Assembly: GCA_013178225.1 (NCBI GenBank)
Contig: JABLXE010000001.1
Location: 1 to 64,000, forward strand
Origin: Methanotrichaceae archaeon
Lineage (GTDB): Archaea; Halobacteriota; Methanosarcinia; Methanotrichales; Methanotrichaceae
Direction: 5' to 3'
DNA: 64,000 bases
Shown: positions 17,673-26,087 of the stretch, piece by piece
How the letters are laid out: the number at the start of each line of letters is the position of its first letter
How positions within the stretch are numbered: the first letter of the stretch is position 1
Notes under the pieces: generated by a model
Seen by the model: the letters and a program-made list of their open reading frames with translations, nothing else
Databases searched by the model: none
What the model was told of the DNA's origin: nothing
Position numbers and translations under genes: made by a program

Positions 17673-18749
17673 ATGTGTGCAGATGTCCGAAAAAAGGCAG
17701 CGTGTATCCTTGTTGCGCTGTTAATGTTCCCCTGTTTCATGGTATGTGCCCAGGCTAATTCCGGAGCCGCCGGTTCGACAATTAGCATCACCGATTCTGC
17801 CGGGAGGACGGTGGAAGTACCTTACCCCGTTGAAAGCGTAGTCGCCTTGAACTCGAACGTTCCAGAGGAGATGATTGCCTTGGGGGCCTGGGACCGGATC
17901 ACAGGGATTGACACCAGTGCCAAGAAGAAAGTGGACCAAGGGCTTTATCCTCAGCTCAAGGAGGTCTCTCTTGTGGGATCTTATGACGATCCGAACTATG
18001 AGTTGATAGCGCAACTTAAGCCCGATGTGGTAATCCAGTGGACCTCCTGGCCGCCCCTTCCCGATGAGGTGGCACAGAAGCTGGAGCCCTTCGGCATACC
18101 TGTAGTAGCTTTGGATCTGTACCGGATGGAGATATACACATCCGAAGTGGAGCTGCTGGGAAAGATGCTTGGCAAAGAAGAAGAAGCTCATGAATATATA
18201 TCGTTCATTCAGGATCAGTATGATTCCATAAACCAGACTCTTGCTCGAATACCAGAATCCGAGAGAAAGACGGTATATTTCGAAGGCGCCAATTACTACG
18301 AGACTTATGGGGGTGCTGATTATGGCTGCGGAGTACCGGGAATGATACGCGCAGGCGGTGGCAAGGATCTTTATTACGATCAGAAGCCCTATTATTTCAC
18401 CACCAATCCGGAGGATGTTGCGGAGAGGAACCCGGATGTGATCATCAAAGGCATATCCGAACCACAGGGCTACTTCATGGAGGATGAAAGAACCTTGAAA
18501 GATCTCAGAAATAATGTATCAAACCGGGTGGAGCTGGCCAATACTAATGCCGTAAAGAACGGCCAGGTTTATGCCATTAGCTTTGATGTCACAGCAGGAC
18601 TCAGGAAGAAGTTCGGACCTCTGTTTGTCGCCAAGGCGCTATACCCTGAGAAGTTCCAGGATCTCGATCCAGAGGCATTCTTGCTGGAATACCTGGAGAA
18701 CTATCTGGGAATGCCGCCACAAGGTCAGTATATTTATCCAAAAATCTAA
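17673..18749 (+). CDS. Substrate-binding protein of metal-chelate/corrinoid importer (copy 3)
   Basis: A 358-residue exported protein, the tandem paralogue of copy 2, 25 bases downstream of it. The signal peptide spans about residues 1-28 and contains cysteines (FMVCAQAN), so lipoprotein anchoring is possible. Recognisable blocks are SITDSAGRTVEVPYPVESVV, ALGAWDRITGID, GGADYGCGVPGMIRAGGGKD and NAVKNGQVYAISFDVTAG. The ATG at 17673 has AGG about 10 bases upstream; a TTG three codons earlier is possible. Two near-duplicate receptors for one importer usually widen ligand range or differ in regulation (general inference). It is convergent with the ATPase at 18874. Confidence 0.9.
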   Translation: MCADVRKKAACILVALLMFPCFMVCAQANSGAAGSTISITDSAGRTVEVPYPVESVVALNSNVPEEMIALGAWDRITGIDTSAKKKVDQGLYPQLKEVSLVGSYDDPNYELIAQLKPDVVIQWTSWPPLPDEVAQKLEPFGIPVVALDLYRMEIYTSEVELLGKMLGKEEEAHEYISFIQDQYDSINQTLARIPESERKTVYFEGANYYETYGGADYGCGVPGMIRAGGGKDLYYDQKPYYFTTNPEDVAERNPDVIIKGISEPQGYFMEDERTLKDLRNNVSNRVELANTNAVKNGQVYAISFDVTAGLRKKFGPLFVAKALYPEKFQDLDPEAFLLEYLENYLGMPPQGQYIYPKI

Positions 18750-18873
18750 TTTTTTAAATTAATTTTTTAAATATATCGATATCATAAACCCACGAACCTC
18801 TGAACGCATCCAAATTGCACTTCTTGCGAATGCCCAAGGTTCAGGTCGATTTCAGATAGGTGGCTGGAAGGTC

Positions 18874-19686
18874 TCAGGAACGACTGCCAGGATGAGGACC
18901 AATTGAGCTTTCGGCATCTCTTAGGGATCGGAGTGGTATAACACAAGGACTTCCCCTGACCTTTACCACTTCCACCTCCACTTCGAAAATCCTCAGCATA
19001 TTTTCGGCAGTTAGCAGTGTGTCAGGAGGGCCTTCGGCGTAAAGCATCCCATTCCGGAGCAATGCTAGACGATCCGAGAATCTGGCGGCAAGATTCAGAT
19101 CGTGAATAGCCATTATAGCAGATATACGTCTCCCTTTTACCAGGTCGCTTATGATCTCCATCACCTCCAGCTGGTGTCTTATGTCCAGGTTTGATGTAGG
19201 CTCGTCGAGCAATAGCACGGACGGCTCCTGGGCCAGAGCACGAGCGATCAGAATCTTCTGTTTCTGGCCTCCGCTCAGCTGGCCGAAATCCATCATGGCC
19301 AGATCGTCGAGATGAAGCAGCTGCAGCACCTCGGTCACCTTGTCCAGATCGTTTTCAGAGACCCGCCAGCGTATGTGGGGCCTGCGCCCCATCAGAACGG
19401 TGTCGAAAACCGTGGTGGAGAGCGGGCTGGAGCTGCCCTGGGGAACATAGCCTATTATTCGGGCTATGTCCTGTCTGCTCAGGCTTTCGATGTCATTTCC
19501 GTCCAGCAGGATGCTGCCGTTGGGCTTCAAAATGCGATCTATGCACTTGATCAGTGTGGTCTTGCCTGATCCGTTTGGCCCTGCCAGGCTGAGCATTTCC
19601 GAATCATGCACAGAAATGTTGATCTTGTCCAGGATCTTGTGGTTCCCATAGCTGAAAGTTAGGTCCTTTATGACAATCTTGGCCAT
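18874..19686 (-). CDS. ABC ATPase of metal-chelate/corrinoid importer (copy 2)
   Basis: This 270-residue protein has Walker A LAGPNGSGKTT, Q-loop in IGYVPQGSS, signature QLSGGQKQKI, Walker B VLLLDEPTSNLD and switch His in AIHDLNLAARFSD: a FepC/BtuD-type nucleotide-binding subunit. It is transcribed alone on the minus strand with an AT-rich leader. The nearest permease without an ATPase of its own is at 21080, divergent from it, and the nearest unpartnered receptors are copies 2 and 3, so these may make up the second importer (inference). The C-terminal tail SIGPHPGSRS extends beyond the usual end. Confidence 0.92.
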   Translation of the reverse strand: MAKIVIKDLTFSYGNHKILDKINISVHDSEMLSLAGPNGSGKTTLIKCIDRILKPNGSILLDGNDIESLSRQDIARIIGYVPQGSSSPLSTTVFDTVLMGRRPHIRWRVSENDLDKVTEVLQLLHLDDLAMMDFGQLSGGQKQKILIARALAQEPSVLLLDEPTSNLDIRHQLEVMEIISDLVKGRRISAIMAIHDLNLAARFSDRLALLRNGMLYAEGPPDTLLTAENMLRIFEVEVEVVKVRGSPCVIPLRSLRDAESSIGPHPGSRS

Positions 19687-19846
19687 CCGCTTTCCTTCTT
19701 TTCGATCGGATTCAATGGGACGAAATGCAAAAAACCAAGAGACATGAATCTCCTAAAGTGGCAGCGGAATCTCTCCTATTATAATTATATTAAATTAATT
19801 CTTATAATTTCTTATATCTTGTGAACTTAATTCTTTTCGCGACGGC

Positions 19847-20197
19847 TTAGGAATGCTTCTGTTCTATGCCAGCAAATCGAAGCTCTCCTCCCACGGCCAG
19901 TCCGTGGTCCGGCTTGGCCCATATGCGCAGGAATTGGTCTCCACGCTTAACGCCGATCTCTGGCAGATCTCTTTCGGCGGTGGAACTCTCCAGGATAAGC
20001 ACCCCTTTGCAGTTAATCTTGGCCGCAGAAAGCATGGAGCCATCATCGCAACTATCCTTGCCAGTGACGATCGCCGTCAATAGATCGAATTCGCTCAGCG
20101 ATTTGCTTTTCCTGATATCGGTAATAATTAAAGCGGTGATGCTTTGCCACCTTCCTATTTGGTGGGTTGTTTGGTAGACTAGAAGAGGAGGACCCAC
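19847..20197 (-). CDS. Doubtful hypothetical protein
   Basis: The region 19687-20573 lacks a convincing gene apart from this frame, whose first in-frame start is GTG. The middle (SITALIITDI, LLTAIVTGKDSCDDG, AAKINCKGVLILES) has a natural alternation of hydrophobic and polar residues and could be a real beta-rich domain or a fragment of one. No ribosome site of note, signal peptide or known motif is present. The frame is open for a further dozen or so codons upstream of the GTG. It may be the remains of a larger gene. The rest of the interval, 20198-20573, shows nothing I can name. Confidence 0.3.
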   Translation of the reverse strand: MGPPLLVYQTTHQIGRWQSITALIITDIRKSKSLSEFDLLTAIVTGKDSCDDGSMLSAAKINCKGVLILESSTAERDLPEIGVKRGDQFLRIWAKPDHGLAVGGELRFAGIEQKHS

Positions 20198-20573
20198 TGG
20201 AATGGCAGTTCGTCCAGGGGGTTTACAACAGTTGGGTTATCGGTAAAGGAGGCTAATCTTATCCCTCTGTCGCTCTTCAGGGGGAGATGATATTACTAGT
20301 TAATAAATGCTTCGTATTATGTAACAACGTGACGGTCAGAGATTCGTCATGATCTAATTTTGATCTCTACCTATTGGCCAGATGCTATTCTCTAATATCG
20401 TTCGGAAATAAGGCTCTAACATCAACTTCGCGGACCTCTCATTCCTGAAAAGATTCATATAATTTGCTATTAAATTGAAAAAGGATTGTAATTTATCAGA
20501 AAGATGAAATGTAATTTGACCCATAGCTGAATGCCAATTAGTGCCTTCAGAGCAGCTTTGGAGAACTGCGATC

Positions 20574-21083
20574 ATGTCAGCTGACGAAACCAGAATAATA
20601 TCATGGACGGGCATCCGCATCGTAGAGGATATCACAGATAAAATCAGCAATCCCGGAATCGATACACTGGAAGGCCGGATTGGCCCGCTCTTGAAGGGCG
20701 ACGGCTCCCAGGCTCATTTTATCGAGATGCCGCCGGATCTTTATTGCCAGGAACATCCTCACCCAACCGAGAGCATAATCTTCACCGTAAGAGGGCAGTG
20801 GGTGCTGTGCAGCGGCGGTCAGCGTCACCTCATGAGACCGGGCTCGCTCTTCTGGTTCGGTGCCGATATACCCACCGGCTATGAGATACCATTTGCAAAG
20901 CCTGCTTTCATTCTGATCTTTAAGGCCAGCCGGGATCAGCAGGACGATGCCGCGTTCTTGGAGTACCTGCGCGGCCTGAGGGGCCGGCTGGAGAACGCTC
21001 ACCGCGAAGGTATGCCCTTTAAGATGAGCGAGCTTTCGGAGACGCATCCGGCCAGGGTCTTTGCGCGGAGCCTGACCGAATGA
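20574..21083 (+). CDS. Cupin-domain protein, first gene of the permease-hydrolase operon
   Basis: This protein of about 169 residues has a single cupin barrel. The first motif region QEHPHPTESIIFTVRGQWVL gives histidines and a glutamate for metal binding, and the second region is weak (RPGSLFWFGADIPTGYEI), so one half of the usual metal site may be missing. The ATG at 20574 follows GGAG; an earlier ATG at 20541 lacks such a site. Its stop overlaps the permease start (ATGA), so translation is coupled. The role is unknown. In this setting it may bind or sense the imported ligand, but cupins are too diverse to be specific. Confidence 0.8.
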   Translation: MSADETRIISWTGIRIVEDITDKISNPGIDTLEGRIGPLLKGDGSQAHFIEMPPDLYCQEHPHPTESIIFTVRGQWVLCSGGQRHLMRPGSLFWFGADIPTGYEIPFAKPAFILIFKASRDQQDDAAFLEYLRGLRGRLENAHREGMPFKMSELSETHPARVFARSLTE

Positions 21084-22183
21084 CAAATTTCGGCGAGAAG
21101 GCAGACTTGCCCTGCCCGAGCGGTCATTCTAGCAACAGTCCTGCCAAGCAGGCTTACTCGGAGTTCGTGGCCAGGAAGATGCTCTTTCTAGCAGCAAGCC
21201 TTGGCCTTCTCTTCTTGCTGGTCCTGATCTCGGCTTCCCTTGGGGGAACCACCAAGAGCCCTCTGGAGGTCTTTTCGGCAATAGCAGCCAGATTCCTTCC
21301 AGTGGAGAGCGATCCCTTCGTATCGGGAGTGGTCTGGCACCTGCGGCTTCCCAGAGTTCTGATGGGGATCATTGCCGGAGCAGGTCTTGCGGTGTCTGGG
21401 GCGGCCATGCAGGGTGTCACCAGAAACCCTCTGGTCAGTCCCTTCACCGTGGGCATCTCCTCTGCAGCCGCCTTTGGGGCTTCCATGGCCATTATGTTCG
21501 GCGTGGGCTACTCGGGCTCCGGCACCATTGTTATAATCTCCGCCGCCTTTGCTGCTGCTCTTGGCTGTGCGCTGCTGGTCTTTGGACTGACCAGGCTCAA
21601 GAGATCGTCTCCGGAAACGCTTGTTCTGGCAGGAATTGCATTGACTTATTTTTTCGGAAGCCTCACCGCCATGCTGCAGTTCTTTGCCAATGAGCAGCAG
21701 CTCAACGCTATGGTCAACTGGACTTTTGGAAGTCTCTCCGGAGCGGATTGGGGAAAGCTAGCGGTGATGACGGCAGCATTGGCCCTAACCTTGCCGGTTC
21801 TGATCCGCCTGTCCTGGGACTTGAACGCCATCTTCTCCGGAGGAGACGAGACGGCCAGGAGCCTGGGAATAAATACATCTCGGGTGAGAACTCTAGCGCT
21901 GCTGCTCTCCTCTTTCATAACTGCGAGCATCATATGCTTTACCGGCATCATAGGTTTTGTGGGGCTGGTGGCACCTCATGTGGCTCGCATGGCCATCGGC
22001 GAAGACCATCGATTTCTTCTCCCGGCCTCCTGTCTGGTGGGAGCGATTCTGGTTGTAGGTGCAGATATCGTGGGCCGGACAGCCATGGACCCGATTATCT
22101 TGCCCATAGGGATAGTGATCTCCTTCGTAGGGGTGCCCATGTTCCTGTATTTGATGATGACCAGAAATACGCACTGGGACTGA
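21080..22183 (+). CDS. FecCD-family ABC permease (copy 2)
   Basis: The 367-residue membrane protein has about ten membrane segments and the same hallmarks as copy 1: HLRLPRVLMGIIAGAGLAVS, GAAMQGVTRNPLVSPFTVG and IIGFVGLVAPHVARMAIGED. It has an extra hydrophilic N-terminal region of roughly 30 residues before the first membrane span. It overlaps the cupin gene by 4 bases and is followed 13 bases later by a hydrolase gene, so the operon is cupin, permease, hydrolase, with no receptor or ATPase inside. Partners are probably receptors 16574/17673 and the ATPase at 18874. Confidence 0.93.
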   Translation: MTNFGEKADLPCPSGHSSNSPAKQAYSEFVARKMLFLAASLGLLFLLVLISASLGGTTKSPLEVFSAIAARFLPVESDPFVSGVVWHLRLPRVLMGIIAGAGLAVSGAAMQGVTRNPLVSPFTVGISSAAAFGASMAIMFGVGYSGSGTIVIISAAFAAALGCALLVFGLTRLKRSSPETLVLAGIALTYFFGSLTAMLQFFANEQQLNAMVNWTFGSLSGADWGKLAVMTAALALTLPVLIRLSWDLNAIFSGGDETARSLGINTSRVRTLALLLSSFITASIICFTGIIGFVGLVAPHVARMAIGEDHRFLLPASCLVGAILVVGADIVGRTAMDPIILPIGIVISFVGVPMFLYLMMTRNTHWD

Positions 22184-22196
22184 GGGTGGTGGGGTC

Positions 22197-23237
22197 TTGA
22201 AAGAAGAACCTGTGTTTTTCGAGAGTGATGGCCTCCGGTTGGCCGGAGTGATCAGGCTTCCAGATCATTTAGTGGAACCGGTTCCTGGGGTCTTGCTGGT
22301 GCACGGCTCTCTGGAGCAGGACCGTGACGGCAATTTGCTGGAAACACGAGACAGGAAGGCCGTCCTTAAAAAGAATTTCTTTCTAGAAATCGCCCGTCGG
22401 CTCTGCGATGCCGGATTTGCCGCATTCTCCTGGGACCGGAGAGGCTATGGTGAAAGCGCGCGGTCCACCGAGCATAGAGGCTATCTTGCGGACGTCCGGG
22501 ACGCCAAGGCTGCCCTGGATTGCCTCTCCCGCCAGAAAGGCATCAATCCGCAGAGGATAGCGGTCTTGGGCCAGAGCGCCGGGGTTTACACGGCCTGTCG
22601 ATTGGCCCGAGAAGACCGGCGGCCAGCGGCTTATATTCTTCAGGGAGGCCTATTCCGCAACTACGAGGAGATGATGGCCTTCAACTACCAGCGGGTGGTG
22701 GACTATGCCTCCAGGAGCCCTGAACATTTATCGTGGGTGGAGGAGCACGATCTCTACGGGTTGATGATCGGCTTGAACTTGAAGGAGATCGAAAGCCGTG
22801 CCAGGAAGGGCATCATGGACCACGAGCTGAGCTACAGGGGACAGACCTGGAGGTTATATCACGATCCCACCTGCTATTCTGAGGAGCTTGCTCCGTCCCG
22901 CCAGTTCAGGTACCTAAACAAGCCCGCGCTGGTGATTCACGGTGGCTGCGACATGAATGTGCCGGTTGAAGATGCCAAGCGGGTTTTTGAAGAGATGCGG
23001 GCAGGCGGAAATCGTGATGTGGAGATCGCAATCATTCCAGGTGCGGATCACAGCTTTCAGCTGGCTGCAGAGGATGAAGACTTGCGGTTGCGGGAAAGGA
23101 TGTCTCTACAAAGCTTTCTCCGGCCTTACAGCGATCTATATTTTGCGGCAGTCATTGGCTTTCTGAAGCGGATTTTAATGGAGGATTTAAAGTCCCCAAG
23201 ATTAGGCGGTGCAATTGTGCGAGATGAATTTTTCTGA
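22197..23237 (+). CDS. Alpha/beta hydrolase, possible esterase acting on the imported ligand
   Basis: A 346-residue serine hydrolase: oxyanion region VLLVHGSLEQD, an S/D-rich SWDRRGYGES segment, nucleophile elbow GQSAG near residue 129, an acid candidate in HGGCDMNVP and the catalytic His in GADHSF. No signal peptide is present, so it acts in the cytoplasm. It starts with TTG, 13 bases after the permease stop, with GGTGGGG as ribosome site. Position right after a FecCD permease recalls esterases that open ferric siderophores after uptake. That function is inferred from context only; a general acyl or lactone hydrolase is equally possible on sequence. Confidence 0.85.
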   Translation: MKEEPVFFESDGLRLAGVIRLPDHLVEPVPGVLLVHGSLEQDRDGNLLETRDRKAVLKKNFFLEIARRLCDAGFAAFSWDRRGYGESARSTEHRGYLADVRDAKAALDCLSRQKGINPQRIAVLGQSAGVYTACRLAREDRRPAAYILQGGLFRNYEEMMAFNYQRVVDYASRSPEHLSWVEEHDLYGLMIGLNLKEIESRARKGIMDHELSYRGQTWRLYHDPTCYSEELAPSRQFRYLNKPALVIHGGCDMNVPVEDAKRVFEEMRAGGNRDVEIAIIPGADHSFQLAAEDEDLRLRERMSLQSFLRPYSDLYFAAVIGFLKRILMEDLKSPRLGGAIVRDEFF

Positions 23238-23367
23238 ATAGATCTCGCCTTCTCGATCCATTGAACGCGATCTGGCCCTCCGGCGCCCTTCTCTTAAGGA
23301 CCCGGCATATCAATTACAGACAAAAGTTATTAATAATAAGAATTCTTTTTTATTAGAGGGGCTGGCA

Positions 23368-23916
23368 ATGGAGGATAGCGACCGGGAATTCTTGCACGCG
23401 CTTCACGAGGAGAAGATCAGGACCCAGAACGAGCGTGCAGATTATGTAACCAGGAAGCTGGCCTTCGTCACAGTCCTCTTCGGCCTGAGCTCGGTAAACC
23501 TTGGGATCGACATCGCAGATATCTGCTGGCTTCTCTATTTCGTCCCCCTGGTGGCCATAAGCTATGACCTGTATATCATGTCTGCCGACTCCCGCATCAA
23601 GAGAATAGGTATCTTTCTGGGCAGACATCCCGTGTCCCGGGCGGGATTGGCCGAGAGGCATTGGGAGCAGTTCTGCACCAATTACCGGGATTCATTGGCC
23701 CCGTCGGCCAATATGTTCTTCTCTCTGATCGTAACCGTGGCCGCGGCCATGTTCATCCGCTCCCAGCAGCTGGTGATGGATGGATATACAAGGCTGTGGT
23801 TTGCCACCTGGCTGGCACTATCGCTCTTCTTTATCGCATTTTTGTGGATGAGACACCAGGATCTGATCAAGAAGATCGGCGGCTACGAGCCCCTGAACAG
23901 AAATCGAAGCGCATAG
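23368..23916 (+). CDS. Small membrane protein of unknown function
   Basis: The 182-residue product has a charged N-terminal helix (EKIRTQNERADYVTRKL), two hydrophobic spans close together near residues 31-65, and two more near 117-165, with a cytosolic tail. No known motif was recognised. GAGGGG precedes the ATG. The 130-base gap after the hydrolase contains AT-rich DNA with TTATTAATAA, so it probably has its own promoter. Confidence 0.7.
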   Translation: MEDSDREFLHALHEEKIRTQNERADYVTRKLAFVTVLFGLSSVNLGIDIADICWLLYFVPLVAISYDLYIMSADSRIKRIGIFLGRHPVSRAGLAERHWEQFCTNYRDSLAPSANMFFSLIVTVAAAMFIRSQQLVMDGYTRLWFATWLALSLFFIAFLWMRHQDLIKKIGGYEPLNRNRSA

Positions 23917-24120
23917 AAGTGCATAGATCGCTTCGTCTGGACAAGGCCGTCTGTCCCCTCTGTGCCTCCCGAATTCTTCTGTGCCTTCCGGCTGCCATTT
24001 TCTGAAAGGGTCACAAAAAGGTTAATTAAATCCTGAGTCGTACGGTTGAGGATACGACAATTGCATTCACCCAAGCGAATTAAGGCGTGAGAGATGGCGC
24101 TTTAAAAACGGGGACTTCTT

Positions 24121-24954
24121 ATGACCATGAAAGAGAGAGAGATAAAAAGAGCTGTTCGAGAGGGCTACGCACGCATCGCCAAACAAGCCACGTCCTACTA
24201 CTCTCAGCGGAGCTGCGGGTGCTCTGATGTTCCGCAGGAGATCAGCAAAAAGATGGGCTACAGCGAGGAAGAGATACGCGCAGCACCACCTGAGTCCAAC
24301 CTCGGCCTGGGCTGCGGAAATCCGGTAGCCCTGGCAGACCTGCATGACGGAGAGATCGTCCTGGATATGGGTTCGGGAGCGGGCTTCGATTGTTTCCTGG
24401 CTTCAGCCAGGGTTGGAGCCCGGGGCCTGGTAATAGGCGTGGATATGACCTCTGAGATGGTGGAGAAAGCCCGGGCCAACGCCCGCAAGGGCGGATACGC
24501 AAACATCGATTTTCGACAGGGCGATCTGGAGAACATGCCAGTGGCCGATAATTATGTGGACGTTGTGATATCCAACTGTGTGATTAACCTGGTCCCCAAC
24601 AAACGCAGGGCCTTTAAAGAGGCCTTCAGGGTGCTCAAGCCCGGAGGGAGGCTGGCTGTCTCAGATGTAGTGCTATTGCAGGAGCTTCCCAGCTTCGTCA
24701 AGAGGTCAAATGAAGCTTACATCGGCTGCCTGGCCGGGGCCATCATGAAGGATGAATATCTGGACCTGATAAAGTCGGCGGGCTTTTCTGATCTGAAGGT
24801 GGTGGAAGAGTCGGCGTTTCCAATCGAGAGCCTGGTCTGCTGTTCTCAGGGATCTGGAATCATAGAGACACCACAAGTATCTCCGGAACAGCTGGAGGAG
24901 GTCAAAGCATCAGTGGCCAGCATGAAACTGATGGCAGTGAAGCCTGAGGCCTGA
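24121..24954 (+). CDS. arsM: Arsenite S-adenosylmethionine methyltransferase
   Basis: This 277-residue methyltransferase has the ArsM pattern. The SAM-binding motif LDMGSGAGFD lies at residues 81-90. The three cysteines expected to hold arsenite are in SNLGLGCGNP (Cys65), VISNCVINL (about 152) and IGCLAGA (about 203). There are additional cysteine pairs at SCGC (32, 34) and VCCS near the C-terminus. It methylates As(III) to less charged, often volatile forms. No ArsR, ArsB or ArsC lies next to it, so resistance or arsenic methylation would depend on this gene alone or distant ones. It is followed by a good terminator. Confidence 0.93.
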   Translation: MTMKEREIKRAVREGYARIAKQATSYYSQRSCGCSDVPQEISKKMGYSEEEIRAAPPESNLGLGCGNPVALADLHDGEIVLDMGSGAGFDCFLASARVGARGLVIGVDMTSEMVEKARANARKGGYANIDFRQGDLENMPVADNYVDVVISNCVINLVPNKRRAFKEAFRVLKPGGRLAVSDVVLLQELPSFVKRSNEAYIGCLAGAIMKDEYLDLIKSAGFSDLKVVEESAFPIESLVCCSQGSGIIETPQVSPEQLEEVKASVASMKLMAVKPEA

Positions 24955-25003
24955 TCCGGCAAAGACCGGACCCTGGGGTCTATCCTGTCTCAGGCCTTTT
25001 TTA
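24947..25003 (+). terminator. Terminator hairpin after arsM
   Basis: AGGCCTGA (24947-24954) pairs with TCAGGCCT (24990-24997), with an inner stem TCCGG/CCGGA (24955-24959 and 24966-24970), followed by a run of T. The stem overlaps the arsM stop codon. Confidence 0.7.
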
Positions 25004-25243
25004 TTAGCGCCCGATATCACGAATCCGGTCATTCGTCATTTCTATTTCATGTCGCGCTTTTTCGTGCAGCTTGGCTGACAGGCACCGCCTCTGGAAACGT
25101 CTAAATAGGATAACTTCTAACAATTTTCGGTAAGTTGTCCGGGCTTTCGAGGTATGATCGGGCAACAATTTGCGCAACGGTTGAATCCCCGGGGCCCGAT
25201 CTGATGCTAATGATTTCGACCTGAGCGCAATGGGGTGAGGATT

Positions 25244-25687
25244 ATGGCCGGCACGGAGCAATCGGAGATCATGAAGGCACCTGTCATTCTGGAGTATCAG
25301 GGTATCGGGATAAGGTTTGTCTCATTATTGATAGACTCCATTGTGCTTGGGCTGCTCTTGGGGGCACTGGGCGCGATCCTTGGAGTGGGCAGAGCCTCTG
25401 GGACAGCCGAATGGGGCTGGGGTCTGTTTTACTTCCTCGTCTATCTGGCGTATTTCACCTATCTGGAGGGATCTCGCGGCCAGACTGTCGGAAAGATGAT
25501 CACCAAGATCAAAGTTGTGGGAGAGAATGGCGGAAAGATCGATATGAATCAGGCTTTCGTGCGCAATATCCTGCGCATAATTGACGGCCTGTTTGTTTAT
25601 CTTATCGGGGCCATCCTGATCTGGAGATCGGATAAGAAACAGCGTCTCGGGGACAGTATCGGCAAGACGGTGGTGGTGAAGGCTTAA
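25244..25687 (+). CDS. RDD-family membrane protein
   Basis: This 147-residue protein carries an RDD domain: GIRFVSLLIDSIVLGLLLG at the first span with the Arg...Asp signature, then YFTYLEGSRGQTVGKMITKIKVV and AFVRNILRIIDGLFVYL, and a final basic segment SDKKQRLGDSIGKT. Three or so membrane segments are expected. RDD proteins are thought to transport or exchange ions, but function here is unknown. The ATG at 25244 is favoured by GTGAGG just upstream; a GTG at 25235 is also in frame. Confidence 0.88.
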   Translation: MAGTEQSEIMKAPVILEYQGIGIRFVSLLIDSIVLGLLLGALGAILGVGRASGTAEWGWGLFYFLVYLAYFTYLEGSRGQTVGKMITKIKVVGENGGKIDMNQAFVRNILRIIDGLFVYLIGAILIWRSDKKQRLGDSIGKTVVVKA

Positions 25688-25769
25688 TCTGCATTTTCTG
25701 CAGATAATTCGCTTTTTCCGGTGATTGGTGGCCGAATCGATTGACACCCAGTTTCAGGCCACCCTGTTT

Positions 25770-26087
25770 TCAGGTCACTTTAATCCTGTGAATTCCCATT
25801 TCCCCATCTATTGATGCTCTTAAAGCAGGCTCCATTTTCATGAGCGCTTTGATGGTCATCTGTTCTTCGCCGAGATTGATGAGGTACTCGTCTCTCTTCT
25901 CCACCACAATTATGGCCAGGGGGACCATTACCACGGCTTTGACCGCCAGTTCAGTCCAAAGGACGGTCACTTTAGCCACCGGAAAAAGAGTTCTGTGGCC
26001 TGATTTCAGGGACTTTCCCACTTTTATTCGAGTCTCTACCAGGGGATGGATTTGCTTCACGATCTGGCTCCAGTAGCCATATCCCAT
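25770..26087 (-). CDS. Small GerW/YtfJ-like protein, third gene of unit
   Basis: About 105 residues. The pattern GKSLKSGHRTLFPVAKVTVL, then AVVMVPLAIIVVEKRDEYLINL parallels the 'sporulation' GerW/YtfJ fold of the gene at 26709, without its Gly-rich loop, so it may be a diverged duplicate. The ATG at 26087 overlaps the end of the DUF2953 gene by 31 bases, which points to translational coupling. Another in-frame start lies at 26144. Function unknown. Confidence 0.55.
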   Translation of the reverse strand: MGYGYWSQIVKQIHPLVETRIKVGKSLKSGHRTLFPVAKVTVLWTELAVKAVVMVPLAIIVVEKRDEYLINLGEEQMTIKALMKMEPALRASIDGEMGIHRIKVT

